In this document: piece by piece, positions 40,651 to 49,355 of the stretch
Layout of the letters: each line of letters starts with the position of its first letter
How positions within the stretch are numbered: the first letter of the stretch is position 1
NCBI GenBank assembly: GCA_963766295.1
Contig: CAVXYW010000002.1
Span: 744,001-808,000, forward strand
Length of the DNA stretch: 64,000 nucleotides
Source: JBBDRJ01 sp963766295
GTDB lineage: Bacteria > Actinomycetota > JAICYB01
Direction of reading: 5' to 3'
Notes under the pieces: model-generated
What the model was told of the DNA's origin: nothing
The model's database searches: none
Seen by the model: the letters and a program-made list of their open reading frames with translations, nothing else
Program-made: the position numbers and the translations under genes

Positions 40651-42904
40651 CGATCACGTCGGGCTCCGCCAACAACGTCCGCTTTATCTCGAATGCGTTC
40701 TGGTTGTGGAGAAGGTGGTGCCACCACTTCCTAACGACGAACTCCGGCAGCACGATCGTGACGATCGTGTTTCCGTCCGAGGCGATGGGCCGTACATAAT
40801 CCCGGATGGCCTGGGAGAGATCGCGGTACGGACACTCGACGATCTCCAGCGCGCGGCCTGTACCCAGGGAATCCCACTCGTCTCGGTGGTGCTGCGACAT
40901 CTCCGGATCTAGCGCTATGTGAACCGCTCGAACTTCGTCCGCAGAGAGTGTTTCCGCATACTGCATGGCCCGCAGCGTTGCGTTGTGCGCGGCAGGCACG
41001 AGGACGATCACGACGTGGCGTATGACCTGCCCCGTGTCGAGAGCTTCTTGCGCGCTAGTTTCCGTGAGGAATGGAACGTTTGTTACGACGACATCGGGTG
41101 TGAATAAGAGTGAGAGTTTCAAGAGCAAAGCCGTGCGCGATCCCAGGCGGACGATCCCAGGCTCAACGCGTTCGGAAACGATCACGGTTATGAAGTCCTC
41201 GGTCGGGACGCGCTCGCGCATCCGCGTTATGTAAGAACGGACCGACGACGCCAAGCCTCCTTCGCTCTGTCGAAGCTCTAACGAAGGAGAAGTTGGAAGG
41301 ATGCCGATCTGCCGTACCCACTGTGCTTCGAGTCCTTTCGGGTCACCTTTCTCCGCGAAATGGGTGGCGTGGAAATCCTCGGTTCGTATCCGTTCCGCGT
41401 ACCAGAACGCACGAGCCTCCTCCTGGCTCGGGCGGCCGACAAGCAGGATGACGTGGTTGGTCTGTGCTGAAGGCTGCCGCCGCGAAAACTCACGAAGCTG
41501 CACGCTTACCTGCATGTAGTGCCGGTTGATACGTGTGAGGAACCAGATGAGTACCGGGATCGCGGCCACGACGATGTAGGCGCCGTGCGTGAACTTCGAT
41601 ATCAGAACCGCGATCAGGACGATGAAGGTTGTAGTCGCGCCGAGCCCGTTGATGAACGCGGAGCGCCTCCATCCCGGTTCGGTGTCCTTCCTTTTGCGCC
41701 AATGCTGAACCATCCCCAGTTGCGACAACGTAAAGCTCGTGAAAACCCCGACGACATAGAGGTTGATGATCTTTTCGAGCTCGGCCTGGTAGATCGCGAT
41801 GAGGATCGCAGCCAGGACGCCGAGAGCCACGATCCCGTTCGAGAAAGCCAGGCGGTCGCCGCGGTTCATGAACTGGCGCGGGGCGAAACGGTCGCGAGCC
41901 AGGAAGTTGGCCAATCTGGGGAAGTCCGCGTAGCTCGTATTGGCGGCCAGGAAAAGGATCAGGAACGTGGCGATCTGCACGGCGATGAAGAGCGGTCCGT
42001 TGCCGAATACCGCTAGAGCAATCAGCGAAACAACGGTGCGGTGTGGGTTCTCGCTCGGTCCCTGCACGTCGAATGCGCGGGCCAGAACCGTCACACCGAT
42101 GAACAGGAACGCGAGTAGGACGCCCATGACCAGGAGCGTTTGTCCGGCGTTTCGTGCAACCGGTTTCCGGAAAGCTCCGACGCCGTCGGAGATCGCCTCG
42201 ACCCCGGTCAATGCCGTACTTCCCTGGGCATATGCTCGGATGAGCAAGAAGAAAGTCAGCCCGCCGCCGCCCACTATCTCCGCTTCCGGCGGGGCGACCA
42301 CCGGTCCTTCCCCGCCGAGGTAACGGATCAAGCCGACGATTACCAGCGAGCCGATGAGGAGGATGTACGCGTAGGTCGGGACGGCAAAAAGCGCCCCCGA
42401 TTCTCTGATCCCGCGCAGGTTCAGCATGCTGATCACCACGATCACTCCGACGGCCATCAAGACGCGGTAGGGCCGGAGATCTGGAGCCAGAGAGGTGATC
42501 GCCGCGACGCCGGCGGTCACGGATACGGCGACGGTGAGGACGTAGTCGATCAGTAGCGCGGACGCCGCTGTCAGGCCGGGATACTTCCCGAGGTTCTTGG
42601 AAGCGACGATGTAAGCGCTCGCTCCCTCGGGATAGGCGTGGACCGTCTGCCGATAAGAGAAGATGACGATCCCCAGAACGACGGTGATGGCGATCGATAT
42701 CGGGATCGAGTAGTTGAGCGCACCGGCTCCGGCCAAGATGAGCACACGCAGCATCTCTTCGGTCGCATACGCAGAAGACGACAAGGCGTCCGACGCGAAG
42801 ACGGCCAGAGCGATCTTTTTGGTGAGGCGCTCGTGCTCGAGCCCGGACGTCTCCTTCGGGCGCCCGACTATGAGCGACTTGAGTGCTTCTACCGGTCGTG
42901 CCAT
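40622..42904 (-). CDS. APC-superfamily transporter, KimA-like potassium importer
   Basis: A 760-residue membrane protein with about twelve helices and a large cytoplasmic C-terminal domain. ALAVFASDALSSSAYATEEML at the first helix is the diagnostic start of KimA-type potassium importers. The C-terminal half (VILLVGRPSQEEARAFW, VIVSERVEPGIVRLGSR, ITVIVLPEFVVRKWWHH-like) fits the soluble domain that binds c-di-AMP in relatives. The ATG at 42904 is chosen by family N-terminus, although its ribosome site is poor. It is divergent from the phosphatase gene and convergent with hflX. Amino acid transport is the alternative. Confidence 0.78.
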   Translation of the reverse strand: MARPVEALKSLIVGRPKETSGLEHERLTKKIALAVFASDALSSSAYATEEMLRVLILAGAGALNYSIPISIAITVVLGIVIFSYRQTVHAYPEGASAYIVASKNLGKYPGLTAASALLIDYVLTVAVSVTAGVAAITSLAPDLRPYRVLMAVGVIVVISMLNLRGIRESGALFAVPTYAYILLIGSLVIVGLIRYLGGEGPVVAPPEAEIVGGGGLTFFLLIRAYAQGSTALTGVEAISDGVGAFRKPVARNAGQTLLVMGVLLAFLFIGVTVLARAFDVQGPSENPHRTVVSLIALAVFGNGPLFIAVQIATFLILFLAANTSYADFPRLANFLARDRFAPRQFMNRGDRLAFSNGIVALGVLAAILIAIYQAELEKIINLYVVGVFTSFTLSQLGMVQHWRKRKDTEPGWRRSAFINGLGATTTFIVLIAVLISKFTHGAYIVVAAIPVLIWFLTRINRHYMQVSVQLREFSRRQPSAQTNHVILLVGRPSQEEARAFWYAERIRTEDFHATHFAEKGDPKGLEAQWVRQIGILPTSPSLELRQSEGGLASSVRSYITRMRERVPTEDFITVIVSERVEPGIVRLGSRTALLLKLSLLFTPDVVVTNVPFLTETSAQEALDTGQVIRHVVIVLVPAAHNATLRAMQYAETLSADEVRAVHIALDPEMSQHHRDEWDSLGTGRALEIVECPYRDLSQAIRDYVRPIASDGNTIVTIVLPEFVVRKWWHHLLHNQNAFEIKRTLLAEPDVIVTSVPYHLA

Positions 42905-42973
42905 TGACGCAGCAGCGTACTCCCAGGCGGCGTCACTATGTGGTGAACCAGAACCGCCGCTAATCTGGGCGAA

Positions 42974-43636
42974 ATGCAGCTCATCCTTCTGATCCGGCAC
43001 GGCCTCGCCGAGTACAGCCCCGGTCGGCTATACGGGTGGACGCCGGGCGTTCATCTTTCGTCCGAAGGCCGGGAACAGGCCAAACGTCTGGCCGAACGGC
43101 TGGAACCGGTTCGTTTCAAAGCCATCTACTCGTCTCCCTTGGAGCGTTGTTGTGAAACGGCCGAGGCCGTAGCGGCCGGACGCCGGCTCGAAGTCGAGAC
43201 GATGGAAGCACTGGGCGAGGTTCGCTACGGATCGTGGCAGGGGAAAACGTTCAAGTCGCTGATGAAAACCAAGCTTTGGCGAACGGTGCAGCTCGTTCCG
43301 TCGCAAGCCACGTTCCCGGGCGGTGAGAGTCTCCTCGAGCTTCAGCGCCGAGGCGTGCAAGGCATCGAGGACATCCGCGCGCGTCATTCGAAGGGTGTCG
43401 TCGCCGTCTTCTCCCACGCGGACATGATCAAGGCGATCCTCGCTCACTACCTCGGCCTCCACCTCGATCTGTTCCAGAGACTCACCGTCGATCCCACATC
43501 GGTGAGCGCCGTCTCGTTCTTCGGCGCCTTCCCCCGCGTCCTGCGCATCAACGACCTCGGTTCGTTCGAGTCCTGGGCGCCGCCGCCTCCGCAACGTAAG
43601 CGTCCTGCTCCCAAACGATCGGGACGAAAGAGATGA
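42974..43636 (+). CDS. Histidine phosphatase, MSMEG_4193-family type
   Basis: A 220-residue phosphoglycerate-mutase-fold protein. LLIRHGLAEYSPGRLYGWTPGVHLS has the RHG catalytic His, and VVAVFSHADMIKAILAHYLG the second His. The sequence closely fits the TIGR03848 group (MSMEG_4193 family), which is restricted to actinobacteria. A basic Pro-rich tail ends it. The next gene starts inside its stop (ATGA). Substrate unknown. Confidence 0.8.
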   Translation: MQLILLIRHGLAEYSPGRLYGWTPGVHLSSEGREQAKRLAERLEPVRFKAIYSSPLERCCETAEAVAAGRRLEVETMEALGEVRYGSWQGKTFKSLMKTKLWRTVQLVPSQATFPGGESLLELQRRGVQGIEDIRARHSKGVVAVFSHADMIKAILAHYLGLHLDLFQRLTVDPTSVSAVSFFGAFPRVLRINDLGSFESWAPPPPQRKRPAPKRSGRKR

Positions 43637-44169
43637 GCAGCCAGATCGACCTCGATCCCGTGGGGCGCATCACTGCTGCCGCGGTCGGCGATCCCGGACA
43701 GCGCGTCTTCTATCTGCAAGCGAGGAAGGAAGACGTTCTTGTTTCACTTGTGCTGGAGAAACAGCAGGTTGCCCTACTGACCATGCACATCGACGAGCTG
43801 CTCGAACGGGTCGGCCAACCAGATGAAGCGAGCGAAGTTGAAGCGCTGGATCTGGAGGAGCCGATCGTTCCGGAGTTCCGAGTGGGACGGATCGGCCTGG
43901 GTTACGACGACGAGCGGCAGCTGGTGATGCTGCAATGCGAGGAGTTCGTCCCCGAAGAGGATGAGGAAGCCGTAACAGCCGAACCGCCCGAACCCAGCCG
44001 CGTGCGTTTGTGGGCAACGAAGGAGCAGATGTACGCCGTCGCTCGTCGGGGCGAGAAGGAGGTCGCAGCTGGGCGTCCTCTGTGTCCGATGTGCGGTGAG
44101 GCTGTAGACCCGGAAGGTCACTTCTGCCCGCGGTCGAACGGGCATCGAGAAGTCTCGCAGCTCACGTGA
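43633..44169 (+). CDS. DUF3090 family protein
   Basis: A 178-residue protein. QIDLDPVGRITAAAVGDPGQRVFYLQAR, EKQQVALLTMHIDELLERV and a C-terminal CPMCGEAVDPEGHFCPRSNGH zinc ribbon are the hallmarks of DUF3090. The zinc-binding C-C-C-H set lies at the end. It is translationally coupled on both sides (ATGA before, GTGA after). No biochemical function is known for the family. Confidence 0.85.
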   Translation: MSSQIDLDPVGRITAAAVGDPGQRVFYLQARKEDVLVSLVLEKQQVALLTMHIDELLERVGQPDEASEVEALDLEEPIVPEFRVGRIGLGYDDERQLVMLQCEEFVPEEDEEAVTAEPPEPSRVRLWATKEQMYAVARRGEKEVAAGRPLCPMCGEAVDPEGHFCPRSNGHREVSQLT

Positions 44170-44873
44170 CCGACCTAGAACACGTTCTCGATCTTCTGTC
44201 ATCGGGTGAAGTCGAGATCCACGGGCTGCTTCCGTACGCGTCCAACGCGACACTCTTGACGACCGTTCGCAACGGAAGCGATGAAGCTCTCGCCGTCTAC
44301 AAACCGCGCCGCGGGGAGCGTCCGTTGTGGGACTTCCCGTCCGGAACGTTGTGTCTGCGTGAAGCGGCCGCGTGGGTGCTCGACTCCGCGCTCGGCTGGG
44401 GTTTGGTTCCGCCGACCGTCTTGCGTGAAGGCCCCGCGGGTTTTGGGGCGCTACAGCTGTTCGTCGAAGAGGACACGGAAGTGGATGTCCGCCGTCTTCT
44501 TCACACCCATCCGGACGACATGCGTCGCATCGCACTGTTCGATGTCATAACCAACAACGCCGACCGGAAAGGCGGACATCTCGTGGTGGATACCGAGGGC
44601 AAGCTCTGGAGCGTCGACCACGGGATCTGTTTTTCGGACGACCCCAAGCTGCGAACGGTCATCTGGGCGTTCGAAGGCGAACCGGTGCCGACGCTGCTCG
44701 TTGACTCACTGCGCGAGCTGGTTTCTCGTGACGGATGGACGAGCGACTTCGAGCCCCTACTGCACACCGATGAGATCGAGGCGTTACGGCGCCGCATCGA
44801 AGGCGTAGTCCGCGAACCGTGCTATCCGGTGCCATCGCCGGACGGCCGCCATGTGCCCTGGCCACCGTGGTAG
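44166..44873 (+). CDS. SCO1664-family protein
   Basis: A 235-residue protein of the actinobacterial SCO1664 family. Landmarks are EVEIHGLLPYASNATLL, AVYKPRRGERPLWDFPSGTL, RIALFDVITNNADRKGGHLV and LWSVDHGICF. The Lys of YKP, the NNADRKGGH loop and the VDHG strand resemble a phosphatidylinositol/protein-kinase-like nucleotide site. In relatives these genes lie near the mycothiol ligase gene mshC, so a thiol link is possible. A strong terminator follows. Confidence 0.85.
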   Translation: MTDLEHVLDLLSSGEVEIHGLLPYASNATLLTTVRNGSDEALAVYKPRRGERPLWDFPSGTLCLREAAAWVLDSALGWGLVPPTVLREGPAGFGALQLFVEEDTEVDVRRLLHTHPDDMRRIALFDVITNNADRKGGHLVVDTEGKLWSVDHGICFSDDPKLRTVIWAFEGEPVPTLLVDSLRELVSRDGWTSDFEPLLHTDEIEALRRRIEGVVREPCYPVPSPDGRHVPWPPW

Positions 44874-44874
44874 T

Positions 44875-44906
44875 CGAGATCGCGGCAGCGAGCTGCGGCG
44901 ATCTCG
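44875..44906. terminator. Bidirectional terminator between convergent units
   Basis: CGAGATCGC pairs with GCGATCTCG, and inside it GCAGC-GA-GCTGC. It starts 2 nt after the SCO1664-type stop and serves the convergent amidase gene too. Confidence 0.75.
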
Positions 44907-44939
44907 CGTGCCGGTCGCTGCGCTCGTGTTGAATCCGGC

Positions 44940-46034
44940 TCAGGTTGGTTCTACGCAGACCGACGGCAGCTGGCCGCTCGAGCCGGCGTTTCGGTTCAGC
45001 GGTTCGACGAAGCCGGACCCAGCATCCTTGGTCTCCACGTACCGGCGGATGCCCTTGGCGAGTGCGCCCGCTATGCCTTCGCGCGCTTCGTGAGTGCGGA
45101 GCAGATTCTCTTCTGGTGTGTTGGATATGAACATCGCTTCCACGATGACCGCGGGCACCTTTGTTCGCCGCAGGATCCCGTAGAAGTCCTCTCCCCTGAC
45201 GTTCGTTCGATACTTGGCTCCCGCGTCCTCGTCCGACATCCATGCAAGCTTGACCGGCTCGAGAACGCGGAAGACCTCTTCGTAGAGGACCCCGGCCAAT
45301 CGCTTCGATGACGCCGACATCTGTTGGTAGTACGTCTCCGTGCCCGGTTTCTCCGAGGGTCCGTCCGGTGCGGCGTTGTTGTGAATCGAAACCAGCAGGT
45401 CCGCGCCGAGGTTATTCGCGAGACCCGCGCGGAACGGAAGGCCGGCCGTGTAGTCGCCCGACCGGGTGAGGAAGACACGCGCACCCTCGAGTTTCGGTAC
45501 AAGGCGTTTCGCTATGTCGAGGTTCGCTTCCTTCTCGGTGTAACCGCCGGGCCCGCGAGCACCGGGTAGTTGTCCACCGTGCCCGGGGTCGATCACGATC
45601 GTCGCATCCTTCATCGAGTCGGCCGGTTCGGTGTCCTTTTTGTGCAGATCCACTTGCGTCGCGCTGACCCACCCGGATGCTTCACACGGTGTCAGCACGC
45701 TCAGAAAAGAATCCTGGCGGCCGGTGACCTGGAGAAGCACTCCGTTTCGAAGGACGCTCATGGTCGGCGCGTCCGCCGAGGGAGCCGAGCGCACGACCGT
45801 ACCGCGGTGAGTCGTGACCGCTCCGATGCCCGTCAGGTCCCCTGTGGTATTCCGGGGAACCGGCGTCGGCGCGGGCGCCGGTTGCGGTGTAGAAGTCGAT
45901 GCCGGCGAGGCTGCCGCTGTTGGGTCCTCCGATTCGCTTCGAGCGACGGCGATCGTGATAACGGCGAGCGTCAGCACTGCGACGGCGCCGATCGCCAGCG
46001 CGGCGGTTTGGGTGCTTCGAGGTTTGGGTGCCAT
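44940..46034 (-). CDS. N-acetylmuramoyl-L-alanine amidase (Amidase_3)
   Basis: Exported zinc hydrolase that cuts peptide stems from glycan in the wall. From the ATG at 46034 the chain has 364 residues: a signal anchor (AALAIGAVAVLTLAVITIAV), a Pro/Ala/Thr linker, an SH3-like region and the Amidase_3 domain. Zinc ligands and catalytic residues are His in VIDPGHGG, Glu in TEKEANL, His in VSIHNN and Glu in VIVEAMFISN. The long upstream region has several inverted repeats. Confidence 0.88.
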   Translation of the reverse strand: MAPKPRSTQTAALAIGAVAVLTLAVITIAVARSESEDPTAAASPASTSTPQPAPAPTPVPRNTTGDLTGIGAVTTHRGTVVRSAPSADAPTMSVLRNGVLLQVTGRQDSFLSVLTPCEASGWVSATQVDLHKKDTEPADSMKDATIVIDPGHGGQLPGARGPGGYTEKEANLDIAKRLVPKLEGARVFLTRSGDYTAGLPFRAGLANNLGADLLVSIHNNAAPDGPSEKPGTETYYQQMSASSKRLAGVLYEEVFRVLEPVKLAWMSDEDAGAKYRTNVRGEDFYGILRRTKVPAVIVEAMFISNTPEENLLRTHEAREGIAGALAKGIRRYVETKDAGSGFVEPLNRNAGSSGQLPSVCVEPT

Positions 46035-46131
46035 GACTCGGCGGGGAAGGCTACAGCCCAATTACCCAATCCGCTGGAATTGTGAACTCCGGACGACGGA
46101 ATCGAGCGGCCCGCGACCTGCATTCTTAGTG

Positions 46132-46147
46132 TTGTGAACTTTCACAA
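46132..46147. promoter_or_regulatory. Palindromic operator upstream of the amidase gene
   Basis: TTGTGAA-CT-TTCACAA is a perfect 7-bp inverted repeat about 100 nt before the amidase start. The half-site TTGTGAACT recurs at 46079-46087. A dimeric regulator with spaced sites is likely. Confidence 0.45.
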
Positions 46148-46174
46148 ACCGTGTGTCGCAGCAGGTCGAGAGGG

Positions 46175-46220
46175 GATTGACGGCTGTTTTCGACGGCCCT
46201 ATGGTTCGCGAACGTCAATC
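46175..46220 (-). promoter_or_regulatory. Structured region upstream of the amidase gene
   Basis: GATTGACG and CGTCAATC pair across 30 nt that contain a TTCGCGAA palindrome. It may form a multi-branched leader RNA on the minus strand. No known riboswitch core was matched. Confidence 0.35.
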
Positions 46221-46229
46221 GCTTCCGCT

Positions 46230-46268
46230 CTGAGTTCGGGGACACAGGGGAAGGGTCCCCGGACTCAG
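46230..46268. terminator. Hairpin after the NTF2-like gene
   Basis: CTGAGTTCGGGGAC and GTCCCCGGACTCAG form a 14-bp stem with one G-T-type wobble and an 11-nt loop, 10 nt after the NTF2-like stop. It separates that gene from the amidase gene. Confidence 0.65.
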
Positions 46269-46278
46269 GCTGTTCGGG

Positions 46279-46701
46279 TCAGATCTCGTAACGCAGGTGA
46301 CGGCTGAGGTCGCCGACGAGGTCAACGATGAAGCGCCGCTCGGCGAAGAACCAGCCCCTAGCGTCTTTTTCGAACCGATCGACGTAGCGTCCGGTGATGA
46401 TCGGCTGCAGCGGGAAGTCTTCGAGCGCCTGAAGCACTAGGTATGAGGAACGCGCAACGACCGCGTCGCCGTCGGATTCAAGCATCGTGTTGAGCACCAG
46501 ATGCTTCGTCCGCGGCGAGCCGTCGTAGACGATCTCGCCGGATCGGTAGAAATCGGCGACGCCGTCGGCACCTTGTGCAAGCTCGTTGCCCTTCTCGTCG
46601 ACCAAGCGTCCACGAGAGAAGAGCGCACCGACCCCGTCGAAGTCGCCGTCGTCGATGAGCTCGCAGTAGCGCGCGAGCAGACCCCGGATCTCCTCGCTCA
46701 T
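46279..46701 (-). CDS. NTF2-like (SnoaL_4) protein
   Basis: A 140-residue cone-fold protein. IRGLLARYCELIDDGDFDGVGALF at the start, then HLVLNTMLESDGDAVVARSSYLVLQ and FIVDLVGDLSRHL at the end are typical of SnoaL-like dehydratase/isomerase relatives. The ATG at 46701 is used. Ring hydroxylase beta subunits share the fold. The function of this copy is not evident. Confidence 0.75.
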   Translation of the reverse strand: MSEEIRGLLARYCELIDDGDFDGVGALFSRGRLVDEKGNELAQGADGVADFYRSGEIVYDGSPRTKHLVLNTMLESDGDAVVARSSYLVLQALEDFPLQPIITGRYVDRFEKDARGWFFAERRFIVDLVGDLSRHLRYEI

Positions 46702-46731
46702 GGCATCACCTTCTCACGTGGCGCAAGAACT

Positions 46732-46768
46732 GCATGCCACCGACTGAGCTCTTCAGCCGATGGCATGC
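46732..46768. terminator. Symmetrical hairpin between two minus-strand genes
   Basis: GCATGCCA / TGGCATGC (8 bp), a CCGA/CCGA internal loop, CTGA/TCAG (4 bp) and a GCTCT loop. It lies after the DUF2283-like gene and before the NTF2-like gene. Probable terminator or structural element. Confidence 0.55.
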
Positions 46769-46789
46769 CGGGCGGCGGGGAGTAGGGAC

Positions 46790-47095
46790 TTAGGAAGTCT
46801 TCTTGAGCTCCGTTGCTCGGTCGAGTGCGCTGCGCAGGACGTCCACGTCTGCTTGGCGGACCTTGCCGGTGCGCAACAGGAGTGCGATCACGCGATCCAG
46901 GGCGTCGGAGACTGTGGCGTTCTGGTGGAGGAGCTTCCTCGGATCGAGCAGAACTACTCGCGATAGTCGTCCCGCAGCGTTGTAGCCCAAGATGAGGTCC
47001 GCAACTTCCTTCGTGTGCCAGACGCGGCGTCCGTAGGAGACCGTCAGGACGGCGATGTTGTGGCGCCGGTTCCAAACCAACTTCGGGATCCGCAT
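46790..47095 (-). CDS. Small DUF2283-like protein
   Basis: A 101-residue protein beginning MRIPKLVWNRRHNIAVLTVSYGR, followed by TKEVADLILGYNAAGRLSRVVLLDPRKLL, which resembles the DUF2283 strand order (a strand-turn-ILDYDAEGRLVGIEIL pattern). The tail is a helix of unknown role. The ATG at 47095 has AAGGAGG upstream. Divergent from the MBL gene. Function unknown. Confidence 0.5.
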   Translation of the reverse strand: MRIPKLVWNRRHNIAVLTVSYGRRVWHTKEVADLILGYNAAGRLSRVVLLDPRKLLHQNATVSDALDRVIALLLRTGKVRQADVDVLRSALDRATELKKTS

Positions 47096-47103
47096 GTTGC
47101 CTC

Positions 47104-47117
47104 CTTCCATATGGAAG
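47104..47117. promoter_or_regulatory. Perfect 14-bp palindrome in divergent promoter region
   Basis: CTTCCATATGGAAG overlaps the ribosome-binding site of the DUF2283-like gene and lies between it and the MBL gene. It resembles a dimeric regulator site. It could repress the small gene directly. Confidence 0.45.
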
Positions 47118-47195
47118 AAGACAACATCCGACGCATTCGCGCCGTGACGAACATCACCAAGCACCAGGAATGTTTTCGTCTGTCAGTCTGTTGTC

Positions 47196-48188
47196 GTGGA
47201 TCAGCAATCAGACGTCGCGGCGCAGCTTCAGGCTGAGCTGGATCGACTTGGCATTCCCGCTCGTGCCGTTGTTATCCCGACACCCTGGGAGGTCGGCCCG
47301 GTCGCGGCCTTCCTGTTCCCGGGGGACCCGGTAACTCTCATCGACAGCGGTGTCGATACAGACGTTGGCAGGGAAGCGCTCACGCAGGCCCTCGGCGACT
47401 GCGGTTTGAAACCATCAGACGTGAGACGCGTTCTCGTGACTCATGCGCACACCGATCACTTCGCCGGCGCGATCTGGCTTCAGAAGGAGTCCGGGTGCGA
47501 GGTGTTTGTCCACCCTTCCGATATGGCGATGGCGACGAATCCGAATTGGGAGGACACCGAGCGCGAGATCTTCCCGACCCTGGGCTTCACAAGCGACGAG
47601 GTGGATGCCTTCTTCGGGGGCGACGGTTACGAGTGGCGCTATCCGGAGTTCACGCCCTATGTCGACGACGCGACCTTCGCGGTTGAGGGTGCGTCCCTTT
47701 GCGTAGAGCATCATCCGGGGCATACGCCTGGTCACGTCTGGCTCGTCGACGACACGTCCGGCGCGATCTTTGTCGGCGACTACGTCCTCGCCAACCACCC
47801 GACCAACGCAGGCCTCGAAAGGGACGCAAACCACCCGACCGGACGCGCGCAACTGCTGGAGCAGTACAACGCCGGCCTCCGCGAGCTCATGAAGCGACAA
47901 ACGCCAGTCCTTTTCCCGGCTCACGGACCTCCGATCACCGACCACGTGGACCTGATCACGAAGCGGTTGCGCAAGACAGACCGGCGCACCGAGAGCGTGT
48001 TCGAAGGACTGTCCAAGCATGGCCCCATCAATGCCATCGCTCTGGGGCGACTGCTCTATCGCGACCGCATAGACAACAACTGGGAGGTCGTAGCCGATCT
48101 CATCGGTCGTCTCGACCTGCTTGTGTCTCAAGGGCGAGCTAGGACCCGTATGGGGGAAGATGGTGCCTGGTACTTCCAAACCGTTTAG
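47196..48188 (+). CDS. MBL-fold metallo-hydrolase, LACTB2-like
   Basis: A 330-residue metallo-beta-lactamase-fold enzyme. The metal motif is VTHAHTDHFAG, with His in HHPGHTPGHVWLVDD, Asp in FVGDYVL and His in FPAHGPP. The C-terminal winged-helix-like segment (GPINAIALGRLLY) is that of LACTB2/GloB-type hydrolases. The GTG at 47196 is the start. It precedes the thiolase by 9 nt, so it may be a thioesterase or CoA hydrolase. Confidence 0.85.
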   Translation: MDQQSDVAAQLQAELDRLGIPARAVVIPTPWEVGPVAAFLFPGDPVTLIDSGVDTDVGREALTQALGDCGLKPSDVRRVLVTHAHTDHFAGAIWLQKESGCEVFVHPSDMAMATNPNWEDTEREIFPTLGFTSDEVDAFFGGDGYEWRYPEFTPYVDDATFAVEGASLCVEHHPGHTPGHVWLVDDTSGAIFVGDYVLANHPTNAGLERDANHPTGRAQLLEQYNAGLRELMKRQTPVLFPAHGPPITDHVDLITKRLRKTDRRTESVFEGLSKHGPINAIALGRLLYRDRIDNNWEVVADLIGRLDLLVSQGRARTRMGEDGAWYFQTV

Positions 48189-48197
48189 GAGAAATCA

Positions 48198-49355
48198 ATG
48201 CCTGATGCCGTGATCGTTGCCACCGGCAGAACACCCATAGGACGCGCCGGCAAGGGATCGCTCAAAGACGTGCGTCCCGACGACATGCTCGCCTTCGTCA
48301 TCAAAGAGGTCGTGGCCAAGTCCGGGGTCGACCCGGAGTCCATCGGTGACGTCATCTGCGGTTGCGGCTTCCCGCACGGAGAGCAGGGCATGAACGTGGC
48401 TCGGGTCGCCGGTCTGCTGGCCGGGCTCCCGGTGACGGTCCCCGGAACGACGGTCAACCGCTTCTGCAGTTCATCGCTTCAAGCCATCCGCATGGCCTTC
48501 CACGCGATAACGGCCGGTGAAGGCGACACCTTTGTAGCGTGCGGCGTCGAAGCGATCAGCCGTATCGATCAGCTCGCCGGCGGCATCGAGGCATTGCATC
48601 CCCGGCTTCTCCAGGGCGACCCGTGGCAGGTGTACCTCCCCATGGGAATGACGGCGGAGAACGTGGCCGAAAAATACGACGTCAGCCGCGAGGACATGGA
48701 CCGGTTCGCACAACAGTCACAGGAGCGCGCCGTCGCCGCGCAGAAGAATGGGTTCTTCGACCGCGAGATCATTCCGTATCCGAAGCCGGACGGAACAACG
48801 GTCGACCGTGACGACGGACCTCGCCCCGACTCGACGCTGGAAAGACTCGCTTCGTTGCAACCTGCGTTCAAGCCGGACGGCGGCAAAGTCACGGCTGGCA
48901 ACTCTTGTCCGTTGAACGACGGCGCAGCCGCTGTCGTAGTGATGAGTGAGGACAAGGCCAAGGCAGACGGCATCAAGCCGCTCGCACGCATCAAGGCTTC
49001 GGCGGTATCGGGTCTCGATCCGGCGATCATGGGTGTCGGTCCGATCGAAGCCGTTAAGAAGTGTCTTGCTCAGGCCAAGATGACCATCGATGACGTCGAT
49101 GTTGTCGAGCTGAACGAAGCGTTCGCGGCACAGGTGATCCCGGTCTGCGACGAGATCGGCGTCGATCCGTGGACGGACAAGCTCAACCCGCACGGCGGAG
49201 CGATCGCGCTGGGTCACCCGTTCGGTATGACCGGCGCGCGGATCATGACCACGCTCATCAACGACCTTCAAACGCTCGACCGTCAGATCGGTCTGGAGAC
49301 GATGTGCGTCGGCGGCGGCCAAGGAATGGCGATGATCATCGAGAGGGTGAACTAG
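48198..49355 (+). CDS. Thiolase (acetyl-CoA acyltransferase)
   Basis: Cleaves 3-ketoacyl-CoA with CoA, or condenses two acyl-CoAs. The 385-residue protein has the nucleophile Cys in NRFCSSSLQAI, the His in NPHGGAIALGHPFG and the second Cys in MCVGGGQGMAM. NEAFAAQVI is also present. GAGAAATCA with AGGAG precedes the ATG. A short-chain dehydrogenase follows directly, matching a fatty acid oxidation set. Direction cannot be told. Confidence 0.9.
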   Translation: MPDAVIVATGRTPIGRAGKGSLKDVRPDDMLAFVIKEVVAKSGVDPESIGDVICGCGFPHGEQGMNVARVAGLLAGLPVTVPGTTVNRFCSSSLQAIRMAFHAITAGEGDTFVACGVEAISRIDQLAGGIEALHPRLLQGDPWQVYLPMGMTAENVAEKYDVSREDMDRFAQQSQERAVAAQKNGFFDREIIPYPKPDGTTVDRDDGPRPDSTLERLASLQPAFKPDGGKVTAGNSCPLNDGAAAVVVMSEDKAKADGIKPLARIKASAVSGLDPAIMGVGPIEAVKKCLAQAKMTIDDVDVVELNEAFAAQVIPVCDEIGVDPWTDKLNPHGGAIALGHPFGMTGARIMTTLINDLQTLDRQIGLETMCVGGGQGMAMIIERVN

